Of a stretch of DNA of 64,000 nucleotides, positions 28,568-35,820 are shown piece by piece (the first letter of the stretch is position 1; every line of letters starts with the position of its first letter). Source of the DNA: Planctomycetota bacterium. Its GTDB lineage: Bacteria > Planctomycetota > UBA1135 > UBA2386. Below the pieces are notes generated by a model that did no database searches, was not told the DNA's origin, and was given only the letters and a program-made list of their open reading frames with translations. Location: the NCBI GenBank assembly GCA_016713175.1, contig JADJPQ010000002.1, forward strand, positions 62,001 through 126,000. The letters run 5' to 3'. A program made the translations under genes and the position numbers.

Positions 28568-30274
28568 CTAGTCGGCCATCGTGGTCGCTTCGACCTCTTG
28601 CAGACTCGTCTTGCCGCGGCCGGCGTTGAGCAGACCGCAGCGGCGCAGCGTCAACATCCCCTCGCTGAGCGCCTGCTTCTTGACCTCGGCGATGTGCGCC
28701 CGTTCGACGACCATCCGCTTGACGGTGTCGGTCATGCGCATCGTCTCCAGCAGCGCGAACCGGCCCTTGTAGCCGCCGTTGCAGCGCGGGCAGCCGACCG
28801 GCTCGTAGAACTCCTGCGGTTGTTGCAGATCGGCTTCGGTGAAGCCCAACCGCAGCAGCACATCCTTGCTGATCTCGACCCGCTTCTTGCAGTTCGGACA
28901 CAGCTTGCGGCCCAGGCGCTGCGCCGCGATCAGCAGCGTCGCGCTGGCCACCATGAACGGGTCCATGCCCATGTCGATCATGCGGGTGATCGTGCTGGGC
29001 GCGTCGTTGGTGTGCAGCGTCGACAACACCTGGTGGCCGGTGAGTGCCGCCTTGATCGCGATCTCGAGCGTTTCCTGGTCGCGGATCTCACCGAGCAACA
29101 CCACGTCCGGGTCCTGCCGCAGGATCGAACGCAGCGCGGCGCCGAACGTCAGCCCGGCCTTCGGGTTGACCGGCACCTGGTTGATGCCCTCGAGCTGGTA
29201 TTCGACCGGATCCTCGACCGTGACCAGATTGATGTCCGGCGCGGCGATGTGCTTGACCGCGGAATACAACGTCGTCGACTTGCCCGAACCGGTCGGCCCG
29301 GTGACCAGGATCATGCCGTAGGGCTGCGCGCACGCCCACATGTAGTCCTCCATCGACTTCGACTCGAAGCCGAGCGACCTGATGTCCAGCGCCAGGTTGG
29401 AGGAGTCGAGGATGCGGAAGACGGTCTTCTCTCCCCATACGACCGGCAGGATCGACACGCGGAAGTCGATCGCCTTGTTGCCGATCTTCATCTGGAACTT
29501 GCCGTCCTGAGGCTTGCGCTTCTCGGCGATGTCCAGCTTGGACATGATCTTGATGCGCGAGGTGATGTTGTTCTGCATCCGCTTCGGCAGTTCCATCGCC
29601 TGGTACATCGCCCCGTCCTTGCGGTAGCGGACGATCACGCGCTTCTCGAACGGCTCGATGTGGATGTCGCTGGCGCCGACGTTGCAGGCGTCCAGGATCA
29701 TCTTGTTGACCAGCTTGACGACGGGTGACTCCTCGTCGCTGATCGCCGCGAGGTCGGTGTTGTCCTCCTCGACCGTGCCGTCCTTCAGTTCGACGTCGCC
29801 GTCGTCGAACGACTGCAGCAGGTCGCCGACCGAGGTGTCGTCCTTCTGCAGCGCCTTGGCCAGGACCTTCTCGATCTCCTCGGCGGTCGACACCACCGGC
29901 CGCAACTGACAGCCGGTGATGATCCGGATGTCGTCGAGCTTCAGGATGTCGAACGGATTGGCGATCGCCACCGTGATCATCGAACCGATCTTGTCGACCG
30001 GAAAGATGCCGTAATCGCGGGCCACGTCGGCCGGCACCGCCTCCAGCACTTCCTTGTTGACCACGACCTTGCCGAGATCGATCGGCGGGATGTTGGCCGC
30101 CTTGGCGATCAGCACGATCAGTTCGTGTTCGCTGGCCACGCCCTTCTTGACCAGCACCTCGGTGAACGGCCGCTTCTCGGTGACCGACTGGGCGAGCAGG
30201 GTCTCGCCGGTGGCGGCATCGAGCTTGCCGGCCTTCTCGAGGATCCCGCGCAGTTTCTTGGCGAACTGGGTCAT
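28568..30274 (-). CDS. pilB: Type IV pilus extension ATPase PilB (GspE family)
   Basis: 568 residues. An N-terminal MshEN-like domain (about 1-150) is followed by the secretion-ATPase core: SDIHIEPFEKRVIVRYRKDG, the Walker A GPTGSGKSTT near residue 330, the Asp box VTVEDPVEYQLEGINQV, Walker B DPDVVLLGEIRDQETLEIAI, and the His box LSTLHTNDAPSTITRM. A zinc tetracysteine is formed by CPNC and CPRC in the C-terminal part, usual for PilB/GspE. ATP hydrolysis drives pilin polymerisation at the inner membrane. Presence of pilT next to it argues for a retractile pilus rather than a pure type II secretion system. The gap to pilT is about 23 bases. Confidence 0.94.
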   Translation of the reverse strand: MTQFAKKLRGILEKAGKLDAATGETLLAQSVTEKRPFTEVLVKKGVASEHELIVLIAKAANIPPIDLGKVVVNKEVLEAVPADVARDYGIFPVDKIGSMITVAIANPFDILKLDDIRIITGCQLRPVVSTAEEIEKVLAKALQKDDTSVGDLLQSFDDGDVELKDGTVEEDNTDLAAISDEESPVVKLVNKMILDACNVGASDIHIEPFEKRVIVRYRKDGAMYQAMELPKRMQNNITSRIKIMSKLDIAEKRKPQDGKFQMKIGNKAIDFRVSILPVVWGEKTVFRILDSSNLALDIRSLGFESKSMEDYMWACAQPYGMILVTGPTGSGKSTTLYSAVKHIAAPDINLVTVEDPVEYQLEGINQVPVNPKAGLTFGAALRSILRQDPDVVLLGEIRDQETLEIAIKAALTGHQVLSTLHTNDAPSTITRMIDMGMDPFMVASATLLIAAQRLGRKLCPNCKKRVEISKDVLLRLGFTEADLQQPQEFYEPVGCPRCNGGYKGRFALLETMRMTDTVKRMVVERAHIAEVKKQALSEGMLTLRRCGLLNAGRGKTSLQEVEATTMAD

Positions 30275-30297
30275 CGGCGGTGCCGCCAGGTGTCGGG

Positions 30298-31398
30298 TCA
30301 GCGGGTGGCCGGCCGTCGGGTCGCCCCGGCGCCGCTGGCACGTTCCATCAGCCGCTGGAAGTCGGCCTCATCGCCGCAGTGCTCGAGGGCGTCCTCGTAG
30401 CTGATGGTGCCGGCGCGGTACAGGTCGAACAGCGCCTGGTTCATCGTCTTCATGCCGGCGGCGCCGCCGGTCTGGATGATCGACATGATCTGGTGCGCCT
30501 TGTTGTCGCGGATCAACGCCCGGATCGCCGGATTGACGATCATGATCTCGGCGGCGAGCACGCGGCCCTTGCCCTGCGCGCGCGGCACCAGTTGCTGGCA
30601 GACCACCGCCTGCAGCGTGAACGACAGCATCGTCCGGATCTGCTGCTGCTGGTGCGCCGGGAACACGTCGACGATGCGGTTGACGGTCTGGGTGACGTCG
30701 GACGTGTGCAGCGTCGCGAACGTCAGGTGGCCGGTCTCGGCCAGCGTCAGCGCTGCCTCGATCGTCTCCAGATCGCGCATTTCGCCGACCAGCACCACGT
30801 CCGGATCCTGCCGCAACACCGACTTCAGCGCCTTCTCGAAGCCGTGGGTGTCGCCGCCGACCTCGCGCTGGTTGACCAGGCAGCTCTTGTTGCGGTGCAG
30901 GAACTCGATCGGGTCCTCGATCGTGATGATGTGGTTCTGCCGCGACTCGTTGATGTAGTTGACCATCGACGCCAGCGTCGTCGACTTGCCCGAACCGGTG
31001 GACCCGGTGCACAGCACCAGGCCTCTGGGCAGGTTGCAGATCGACTCGCAGACCTTGACCGGCAGGCCGATGCTCTGGAAGTCGAACACTTCGAACGGGA
31101 TCACCCGCAGCACCGCCGCGACCGAACCGCGTTGCATGAACGCGTTGGTGCGGAAACGGCCGAGGTTGGAAACGCCGAACGAGAAGTCGATCTCGAAGTT
31201 CTTCTCGAACTTGGCGACCTGGTCCGGGCTCAGCACCGAGTAGACCAGCTTCTTGGCCACCTCGGGGTGCAGCGGCTCGAACTCGCTATCGATCAACTTG
31301 CCGTCGATCCGGATCCGCGGCGGCGATCCCACCGACAGATGCAGATCGGACCCACCGCGTTGCACCATCAGATTCAACAGCTCTTCCATCGAGACCAT
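30298..31398 (-). CDS. pilT: Type IV pilus retraction ATPase PilT
   Basis: 366 residues. AGGA lies about 7 bases before the chosen ATG; a second ATG three codons in is possible. Diagnostic parts are the N-terminal GGSDLHLSVGSPPRIRIDG, Walker A CTGSTGSGKSTT, the Asp box TIEDPIEFLHRNKSCLVNQRE, Walker B DPDVVLVGEMRDLETIEAAL, the His box FATLHTSD and the PilT-specific AIRALIRDNKAHQIMSIIQTG. PilT depolymerises pili to give twitching motility and DNA uptake. It is the second ATPase in this cluster, separated from the upstream EF-G-like gene by 172 bases with a hairpin. Confidence 0.94.
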   Translation of the reverse strand: MVSMEELLNLMVQRGGSDLHLSVGSPPRIRIDGKLIDSEFEPLHPEVAKKLVYSVLSPDQVAKFEKNFEIDFSFGVSNLGRFRTNAFMQRGSVAAVLRVIPFEVFDFQSIGLPVKVCESICNLPRGLVLCTGSTGSGKSTTLASMVNYINESRQNHIITIEDPIEFLHRNKSCLVNQREVGGDTHGFEKALKSVLRQDPDVVLVGEMRDLETIEAALTLAETGHLTFATLHTSDVTQTVNRIVDVFPAHQQQQIRTMLSFTLQAVVCQQLVPRAQGKGRVLAAEIMIVNPAIRALIRDNKAHQIMSIIQTGGAAGMKTMNQALFDLYRAGTISYEDALEHCGDEADFQRLMERASGAGATRRPATR

Positions 31399-31518
31399 GC
31401 GTGTTCCTTCGGGACAGAACCCGGGCAGACCAACGCAGGCTCTATCGACCGCCGATGCGGGCGGCATTGAGGCGATCGCACGGTGCGGCACGGGCGCGCC
31501 GACGGGCGCGTGCGGCCG

Positions 31519-31547
31519 CGCCGGTGTCGGTTCTCGAGACACCGGCG
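31519..31547 (-). terminator. Stem-loop after the EF-G-like gene
   Basis: Perfect 10-bp arms CGCCGGTGTC/GACACCGGCG with a 9-base loop, about 25 bases downstream of the EF-G-like stop on the minus strand and about 120 bases before pilT. No U-tract follows. It probably separates transcription of the GTPase gene from the pilus ATPase genes, or attenuates it. Confidence 0.45.
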
Positions 31548-31571
31548 GCGGGCAGCGGCTCCGGGCGCGGT

Positions 31572-33614
31572 CTACTTGTGGTGCTCGGCGTGGGCCTGCT
31601 CGAGCAGCGCCTTGCGCCTGGCGATGATCTCGGCCTGGATGTTCGGCGGCACGGTCTCGTAGTGCGCGAACTTCATCGTGAAGGTGCCTTCGCCGGCGGT
31701 GATCGACCGCAACTGCGTCGAGTAGTCGAGCATCGACGCCAGTGGCACCTGCGCCTTGATGTGCTGCACGCCGTCGGCGCTCTCCATGCCGGACATGCGG
31801 CCGCGCGAACCCGACAGGTTGCCGGCGACGTCGCCGGTGAAGCGGTCCGGCACATGGATCTCGACGTCCATGATCGGCTCCAGCAGTTGCGGCCGGGCCT
31901 TCAGGTAGCCATCGTGGAACGCCCGTTCGCCGGCGAGCTGGAAGCTCAGCTGATCGCTGTCGACATCGTGGTACTTGCCGTCGTAGACCTCGACCTGCAC
32001 ATCGACCACCGGGAATGCCGCCAGCGAGCCGCGCACCAGGAACTTGCGCGCGCCCTTCTCGACCTCCGGGATGAACTGCCGCGGGATCGACCCGCCGACC
32101 ACCGAGTCGACGAACTCGAAGCCCTCGCCATGCGCCTTCGGCGCAACGCGCAGATAGACCTCGGCGAACTGGCCGCGGCCGCCGCTCTGCTTCTTGTGCC
32201 GGTGATGCCCGTCGGCCCTGCCGGTCACGGTCTCGCGGTACGGGATCGTCGGCAACGCATGGTCGACACCGACGCCGTAGCGCCGTTGCATCCGGTGGAA
32301 CTGCACCTCGAGATGCAACGGACTCATGCCGCTGGCGATCAGTTCGGCGGTCTCCTTGTCGCGATGGGTGTGGAAGGTCGGATCCTCCGCGCACAGCTTC
32401 TCCAGCGCGGTGCCGATCTTCTGCTCGTCGCCGCGCGCCTTGGGCCAGATGTGCAAGGAGTAGGTCGGCAGCGGGTAGGCCACCGGCGGCAGCAGCAACG
32501 GCGTCGACTCGGCGGTCACCGTGTCGCCGAGCGACAGATCGTCGATCTTGGCCAAGGCGAACAGGTCGCCGGCGACGATCTTCTGGGTGTCCTTGGCATC
32601 CTTGCCCTGCACGTCCAGGATGTGCGCGACCTTGTGCACCTTGCCGGAACGGACGTTCAGCGCCGTCTGCTCGATCGCCAACGAACCGCGCAGGCAGCGC
32701 AGGTACGCGAGCCGACCGACATACGGATCGACGACGACCTTGTAGACGCGCGCGCACAACGGCCCGGCAGGATCCGGGGCGACCAGTTCGCCGTAGGTGT
32801 CGCTGCCCGGCCTGGCCGCGCCGCGCGGTCCGAACCGTCCCGGCGACGGGAAGTGCAGTTGCACGAACTCCAGCATCTGTTCGAGGCCGAGCCCGCGGCT
32901 GGGACAGACGGCGAACACCGGCACCAGCTTCTCGGCCGCGATCGCGCGCGCGAGGTTCTGCTCGAACTCGGTCTTGTCCAGGTGGCCTTGTTCGAGGTAG
33001 TGCTCCATCAGCGTGTCGTCGACCTCGGCTTCGTCCTCTTCGATCCAGTCGTGGTACTTGGCGGCCAGCGGCCCCTCGTCATGCGTGACCATGTGCACGC
33101 TCGAGAACGCGGCGCCGGTGGCGTTGGGGTAGGTCACCGGCGCCACCGAGTGCCCAAAGGCCTCGCGCAGTTCGTCGACCACCCTCTCGAAGTCGGTGTT
33201 CTCCTGGTCGAGGTGCGTGATCACGATCGCGCGGCCGACCCCGGCGTCACCGGCCCGCTTCCACAACTGGCGGGCGTGGAACGTCACATGGCTCGTCGCG
33301 CTGACGACCAGGCAGACCGTCTCGACCACCTGCATCGCGGTCAGCGCGTCGGCGACGAAGTCGGGGTGCCCCGGCGTGTCGATCAGGTTGAGCCGCACTT
33401 TGCCGAGCGGCAGGTGGAACAGGTGCGAAGCCAGCGTCTGCTTGCGGTCCTTCTCCTCCGGCTCGGTGTTGCTGAAGCTGGTGCCATCGGCGGCACTGCC
33501 GAGGCGATTGGTCAGCTTGGCGTAGTGCGCGAAGGCGTCGACGATGGCGGTCTTGCCAGCGTGGCCGTGGCCGACGAGCGCGACGTTGCGGAGATCGTCC
33601 GAAACGAGAGTCAT
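31572..33614 (-). CDS. EF-G-like translational GTPase paralogue (EF-G2 type)
   Basis: 680 residues with GGAG six bases before the ATG. The GTPase domain has the P-loop GHGHAGKT (15-22) and DTPGH (79-83), but the guanine-specificity site reads THLD (133-136) where NKxD is normal. Domains II-V follow the EF-G order: VVDPYVGRLAYLRCLRGSL, MSPLHLEVQFHRMQRRYGV, the domain IV segment RADGHHRHKKQSGGRGQFAEVYLR, and SGSRGRMSGMESADGVQHIKAQVP with MLDYSTQLRSITAGEGTF in domain V. It belongs with EF-G paralogues of uncertain role rather than the housekeeping factor. It stands alone between ompA-like and pilT genes, not in a str operon. Confidence 0.88.
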   Translation of the reverse strand: MTLVSDDLRNVALVGHGHAGKTAIVDAFAHYAKLTNRLGSAADGTSFSNTEPEEKDRKQTLASHLFHLPLGKVRLNLIDTPGHPDFVADALTAMQVVETVCLVVSATSHVTFHARQLWKRAGDAGVGRAIVITHLDQENTDFERVVDELREAFGHSVAPVTYPNATGAAFSSVHMVTHDEGPLAAKYHDWIEEDEAEVDDTLMEHYLEQGHLDKTEFEQNLARAIAAEKLVPVFAVCPSRGLGLEQMLEFVQLHFPSPGRFGPRGAARPGSDTYGELVAPDPAGPLCARVYKVVVDPYVGRLAYLRCLRGSLAIEQTALNVRSGKVHKVAHILDVQGKDAKDTQKIVAGDLFALAKIDDLSLGDTVTAESTPLLLPPVAYPLPTYSLHIWPKARGDEQKIGTALEKLCAEDPTFHTHRDKETAELIASGMSPLHLEVQFHRMQRRYGVGVDHALPTIPYRETVTGRADGHHRHKKQSGGRGQFAEVYLRVAPKAHGEGFEFVDSVVGGSIPRQFIPEVEKGARKFLVRGSLAAFPVVDVQVEVYDGKYHDVDSDQLSFQLAGERAFHDGYLKARPQLLEPIMDVEIHVPDRFTGDVAGNLSGSRGRMSGMESADGVQHIKAQVPLASMLDYSTQLRSITAGEGTFTMKFAHYETVPPNIQAEIIARRKALLEQAHAEHHK

Positions 33615-33790
33615 GGATCACTCCGGTGCGGGTTGGCGGAACGCACCGCCGCAAGGGGCGACGGCGCGGCTGTTTGGCGACAGCCTGCGAGAGTCCGCGG
33701 AAGGGCAACGCTCGGCGTGGTCTTGCCGCGACGGCAGGCTGCGACGCCCTTATACCCTGGCCGGCGCGAGCGGGAAGCCTCCGCGCGCGA

Positions 33791-34447
33791 CTACATGCCT
33801 TCGCCGACGCAGATCTCGACGCGGCGGTTCTTGGCCTTCGTTCCCCGGTCCTTCGGGTCGAACTGCCCGTAGCCGGCAACGACGATCGACCCCTCGGACA
33901 CGCCGAGCCGGATCAACTCACGCGCGACGGCATCCGCGCGCTCGACCGACAGATGCCGGTTGGAGCGGAACTTGTCCTTCGTCTTCTCGATCGGATCGGT
34001 GTCGGTGTGGCCTTCGATGTAGATCCGTTTGCCGGTGTGGTCGCGCTTGAGCACGTTGGCAACCTGACCGAGTACGCCGCGCGCCGAATCGCGGATCACC
34101 GTGCTGCCGGAATCGAACGTGACCGAATCCGGAATGCCGATCGACAGCCGGCCGCGACTGTAGCCGATCGTCGCCTCGGGGATCTCGCTCTGCAGCCGGC
34201 TGGCCGCGCCCGCATCGGCGGGTGCTGCCGGGCCAGTGCCTTCGGTGCGCGACTTCTCGAGGTCGGCGCGCGCCTGCGCCTCGCGGCGCTGCAGTTCTTC
34301 GTTCTCGGAACGCAGGTTGGCGATGGTGCCGCTGAGTTCGCGGATCCGGCTGTCGCGGTCGTGCAACAGATCCTGGTAACGGGTGGTGCAGCTGCCGAGG
34401 GAAGCGGCGGCCGCGAGGAGCAACAGGGCCAAGGGCTTGGTGGACAT
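33791..34447 (-). CDS. OmpA-family peptidoglycan-binding lipoprotein
   Basis: 218 residues with GGAGG before the ATG and a lipobox (ASLGSC, lipidated Cys20). A coiled-coil segment runs about 22-70 (RDSRIRELSGTIANLRSENEELQRREAQARADLEKSR). It is followed by a C-terminal OmpA/MotB domain with VTFDSGSTVIRDSARGVLGQV, YIEGHTDTDPI, NRHLSVERADAVARELIRLGV, VAGYGQFDP and NRRVEICV. Such proteins tie the outer membrane to peptidoglycan. The coiled-coil plus OmpA layout resembles Pal-like or flagellar/pilus-associated anchors, and its position beside prepilin peptidase may link it to the pilus, but this is only proximity. Confidence 0.9.
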   Translation of the reverse strand: MSTKPLALLLLAAAASLGSCTTRYQDLLHDRDSRIRELSGTIANLRSENEELQRREAQARADLEKSRTEGTGPAAPADAGAASRLQSEIPEATIGYSRGRLSIGIPDSVTFDSGSTVIRDSARGVLGQVANVLKRDHTGKRIYIEGHTDTDPIEKTKDKFRSNRHLSVERADAVARELIRLGVSEGSIVVAGYGQFDPKDRGTKAKNRRVEICVGEGM

Positions 34448-34514
34448 CGGGGAGCCTCCGGAGTCGATCAGGGACGCAGAGAGAAGTTCGTCGTGGACAT
34501 ACAGGACACGGAAA

Positions 34515-35513
34515 TCACTTGCGGCGCCGAACGCGCCTGACCAGCACGAGCAGCGCCAACAGCGAAAGGATTGCGGAGCCGAGCAGCAGCCACGGCGTGG
34601 CGGCGTGATCGCGCTGCCACTCGGGCCAGGTCTCGAACAGGAAGTGCAGGATCGGTCGCGCCGCGAACAGCGCGATCAGCGCGGCAAGCGCCAGGTAGGG
34701 ACCGAACGGGATCTCGTGCGCGCCCGCAGACTCGTCAGCGGACCGGCGCCGCGCCATCTGCAGCAGCCCGCCGATCGAACCGAACACGCAGCCGAGGAAC
34801 AACGTCAGCAGCACCGACTTCCAGCCCAGCACAGCGCCGACCATGCCCAGGAACTTGACGTCGCCGAGCCCCATCGCCTGTCGGCCGAACAAGGCGCTGG
34901 CGCCGCTGCGGATCGCCGCGGTGACGCCCATGCCGACGCCGAGCCCCAGGCCACTGGCCAGCAGGCTCTCGGCGGTCGGATTGAGGCTTGGCGCCTCGCC
35001 GACGCTGCCGGCCAAGCCGGGCACGAACAGGCTCGCCAACAAGAAGAACCACATGCCGCGGATCGTCATCGCGTCCGGCAGGATGCGGTGGTCGTAGTCG
35101 ATGAACGAGCACGCGACGAGCACGCTGACGAAGGTCGCATGCAGCAGGAACGCCGCCAGCGCCATGCCATTCCAGATCGCCGTGCCGTCGGCTCCGGCGA
35201 TCACCACCGGCCCGAACGGCGGCCAATGCGCCAGGACCGCAAACAACACCGCGGTGAGCGCTTCCACCATCGGGTAGCGCGCGGCGATCGGGCCGCCGCA
35301 GCAACGCGCACGTCCCCGCAACCACAACCAACCCAGCACCGGCACGTTGTCGTGCCAGGCGATCTGTTTGCCACACTGCGGACAGTGCGAACGCCCGCCG
35401 AGCGAGCGGCGGGCCGGATCTTCCTGAGGCAACCGGTAGATGACGACGTTCAGGAACGAGCCGACGCAGGCGCCCAGCAAGGCAGCACCGACCTCGAACA
35501 CGACCTGCAGCAT
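34515..35513 (-). CDS. pilD: Prepilin peptidase PilD (A24 aspartic protease)
   Basis: 332 residues from an ATG; an upstream in-frame TTG would add 15 residues. The N-terminus MLQVVFEVGAALLGACVGSFLNVVIYRLP is canonical and supports this ATG. Aspartate motifs are present: FIDYDHRILPDAMTIRG and GLGDVKFLGMVGAVLGW. The protein has about eight hydrophobic segments. It cleaves the type IV pilin leader at the Gly/Phe bond and usually N-methylates. The cytoplasmic zinc loop is odd: CPQC (44 and 47) is followed by RARCCGGPI (71-72), whereas the usual second half is CxxC. The catalytic aspartates are intact, so activity is expected. Confidence 0.92.
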   Translation of the reverse strand: MLQVVFEVGAALLGACVGSFLNVVIYRLPQEDPARRSLGGRSHCPQCGKQIAWHDNVPVLGWLWLRGRARCCGGPIAARYPMVEALTAVLFAVLAHWPPFGPVVIAGADGTAIWNGMALAAFLLHATFVSVLVACSFIDYDHRILPDAMTIRGMWFFLLASLFVPGLAGSVGEAPSLNPTAESLLASGLGLGVGMGVTAAIRSGASALFGRQAMGLGDVKFLGMVGAVLGWKSVLLTLFLGCVFGSIGGLLQMARRRSADESAGAHEIPFGPYLALAALIALFAARPILHFLFETWPEWQRDHAATPWLLLGSAILSLLALLVLVRRVRRRK

Positions 35514-35820
35514 CGCGAACCGACCCTGCGCCGCGGCGAGCGACGCCCAGAAAGACAAGCACCGGCCAGACCAGGCCTGGAGCCTCCAGTACGCGGTCCC
35601 ACGACCGCCCGCACCGCGTGCTGACCCACGCGTCGGAACGACCTTCGGCAGCGCGTCAGTCTACGGCGATGCCGGACGATGTCCAGCATCCCGACCACGA
35701 CATGTGGTGGTTCGCAGCCTCGCGCGGGCGACCCATCGCGGTTTTCCACAGTGTGATGCAACCTGTGGAAAACTGGGAACCGCTCGCGAACGACACCACC
35801 GCCGGCCGGACCGATGGTCG
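35514..35820. other. 307-base intergenic region with large palindrome
   Basis: It lies between the stop of a lipoprotein gene and the start of pilD on the minus strand. It contains the 11-bp-arm inverted repeat described separately and a CCAGGCCTGG palindrome at 35571-35580. I see no open frame with coding character and no clear promoter hexamers, though the pilD promoter should be here. Confidence 0.6.
35741..35773. promoter_or_regulatory. Perfect 11-bp inverted repeat with DnaA-box-like arms
   Basis: Arms GTTTTCCACAG and CTGTGGAAAAC are exact reverse complements separated by an 11-base spacer; centre-to-centre distance is 22 bases, two helical turns. Each arm contains TTTTCCACA, one base from the DnaA box TTATCCACA. 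The site is AT-rich for this window. It could bind DnaA or a dimeric regulator of pilD. A hairpin terminator is less likely because no U-tract follows. Confidence 0.5.

Noticed and set aside
26388..28901. An 837-codon minus-strand frame spanning the TPR gene and pilC
   Set aside because: Only the part from 27269 downward is the real TPR gene; upstream it is an out-of-frame shadow of pilC, which is clearly coding.
35741..35773. Chromosomal replication origin
   Set aside because: Only one pair of DnaA-like boxes is present, with no dnaA, dnaN or gidA nearby and no AT-rich unwinding element.
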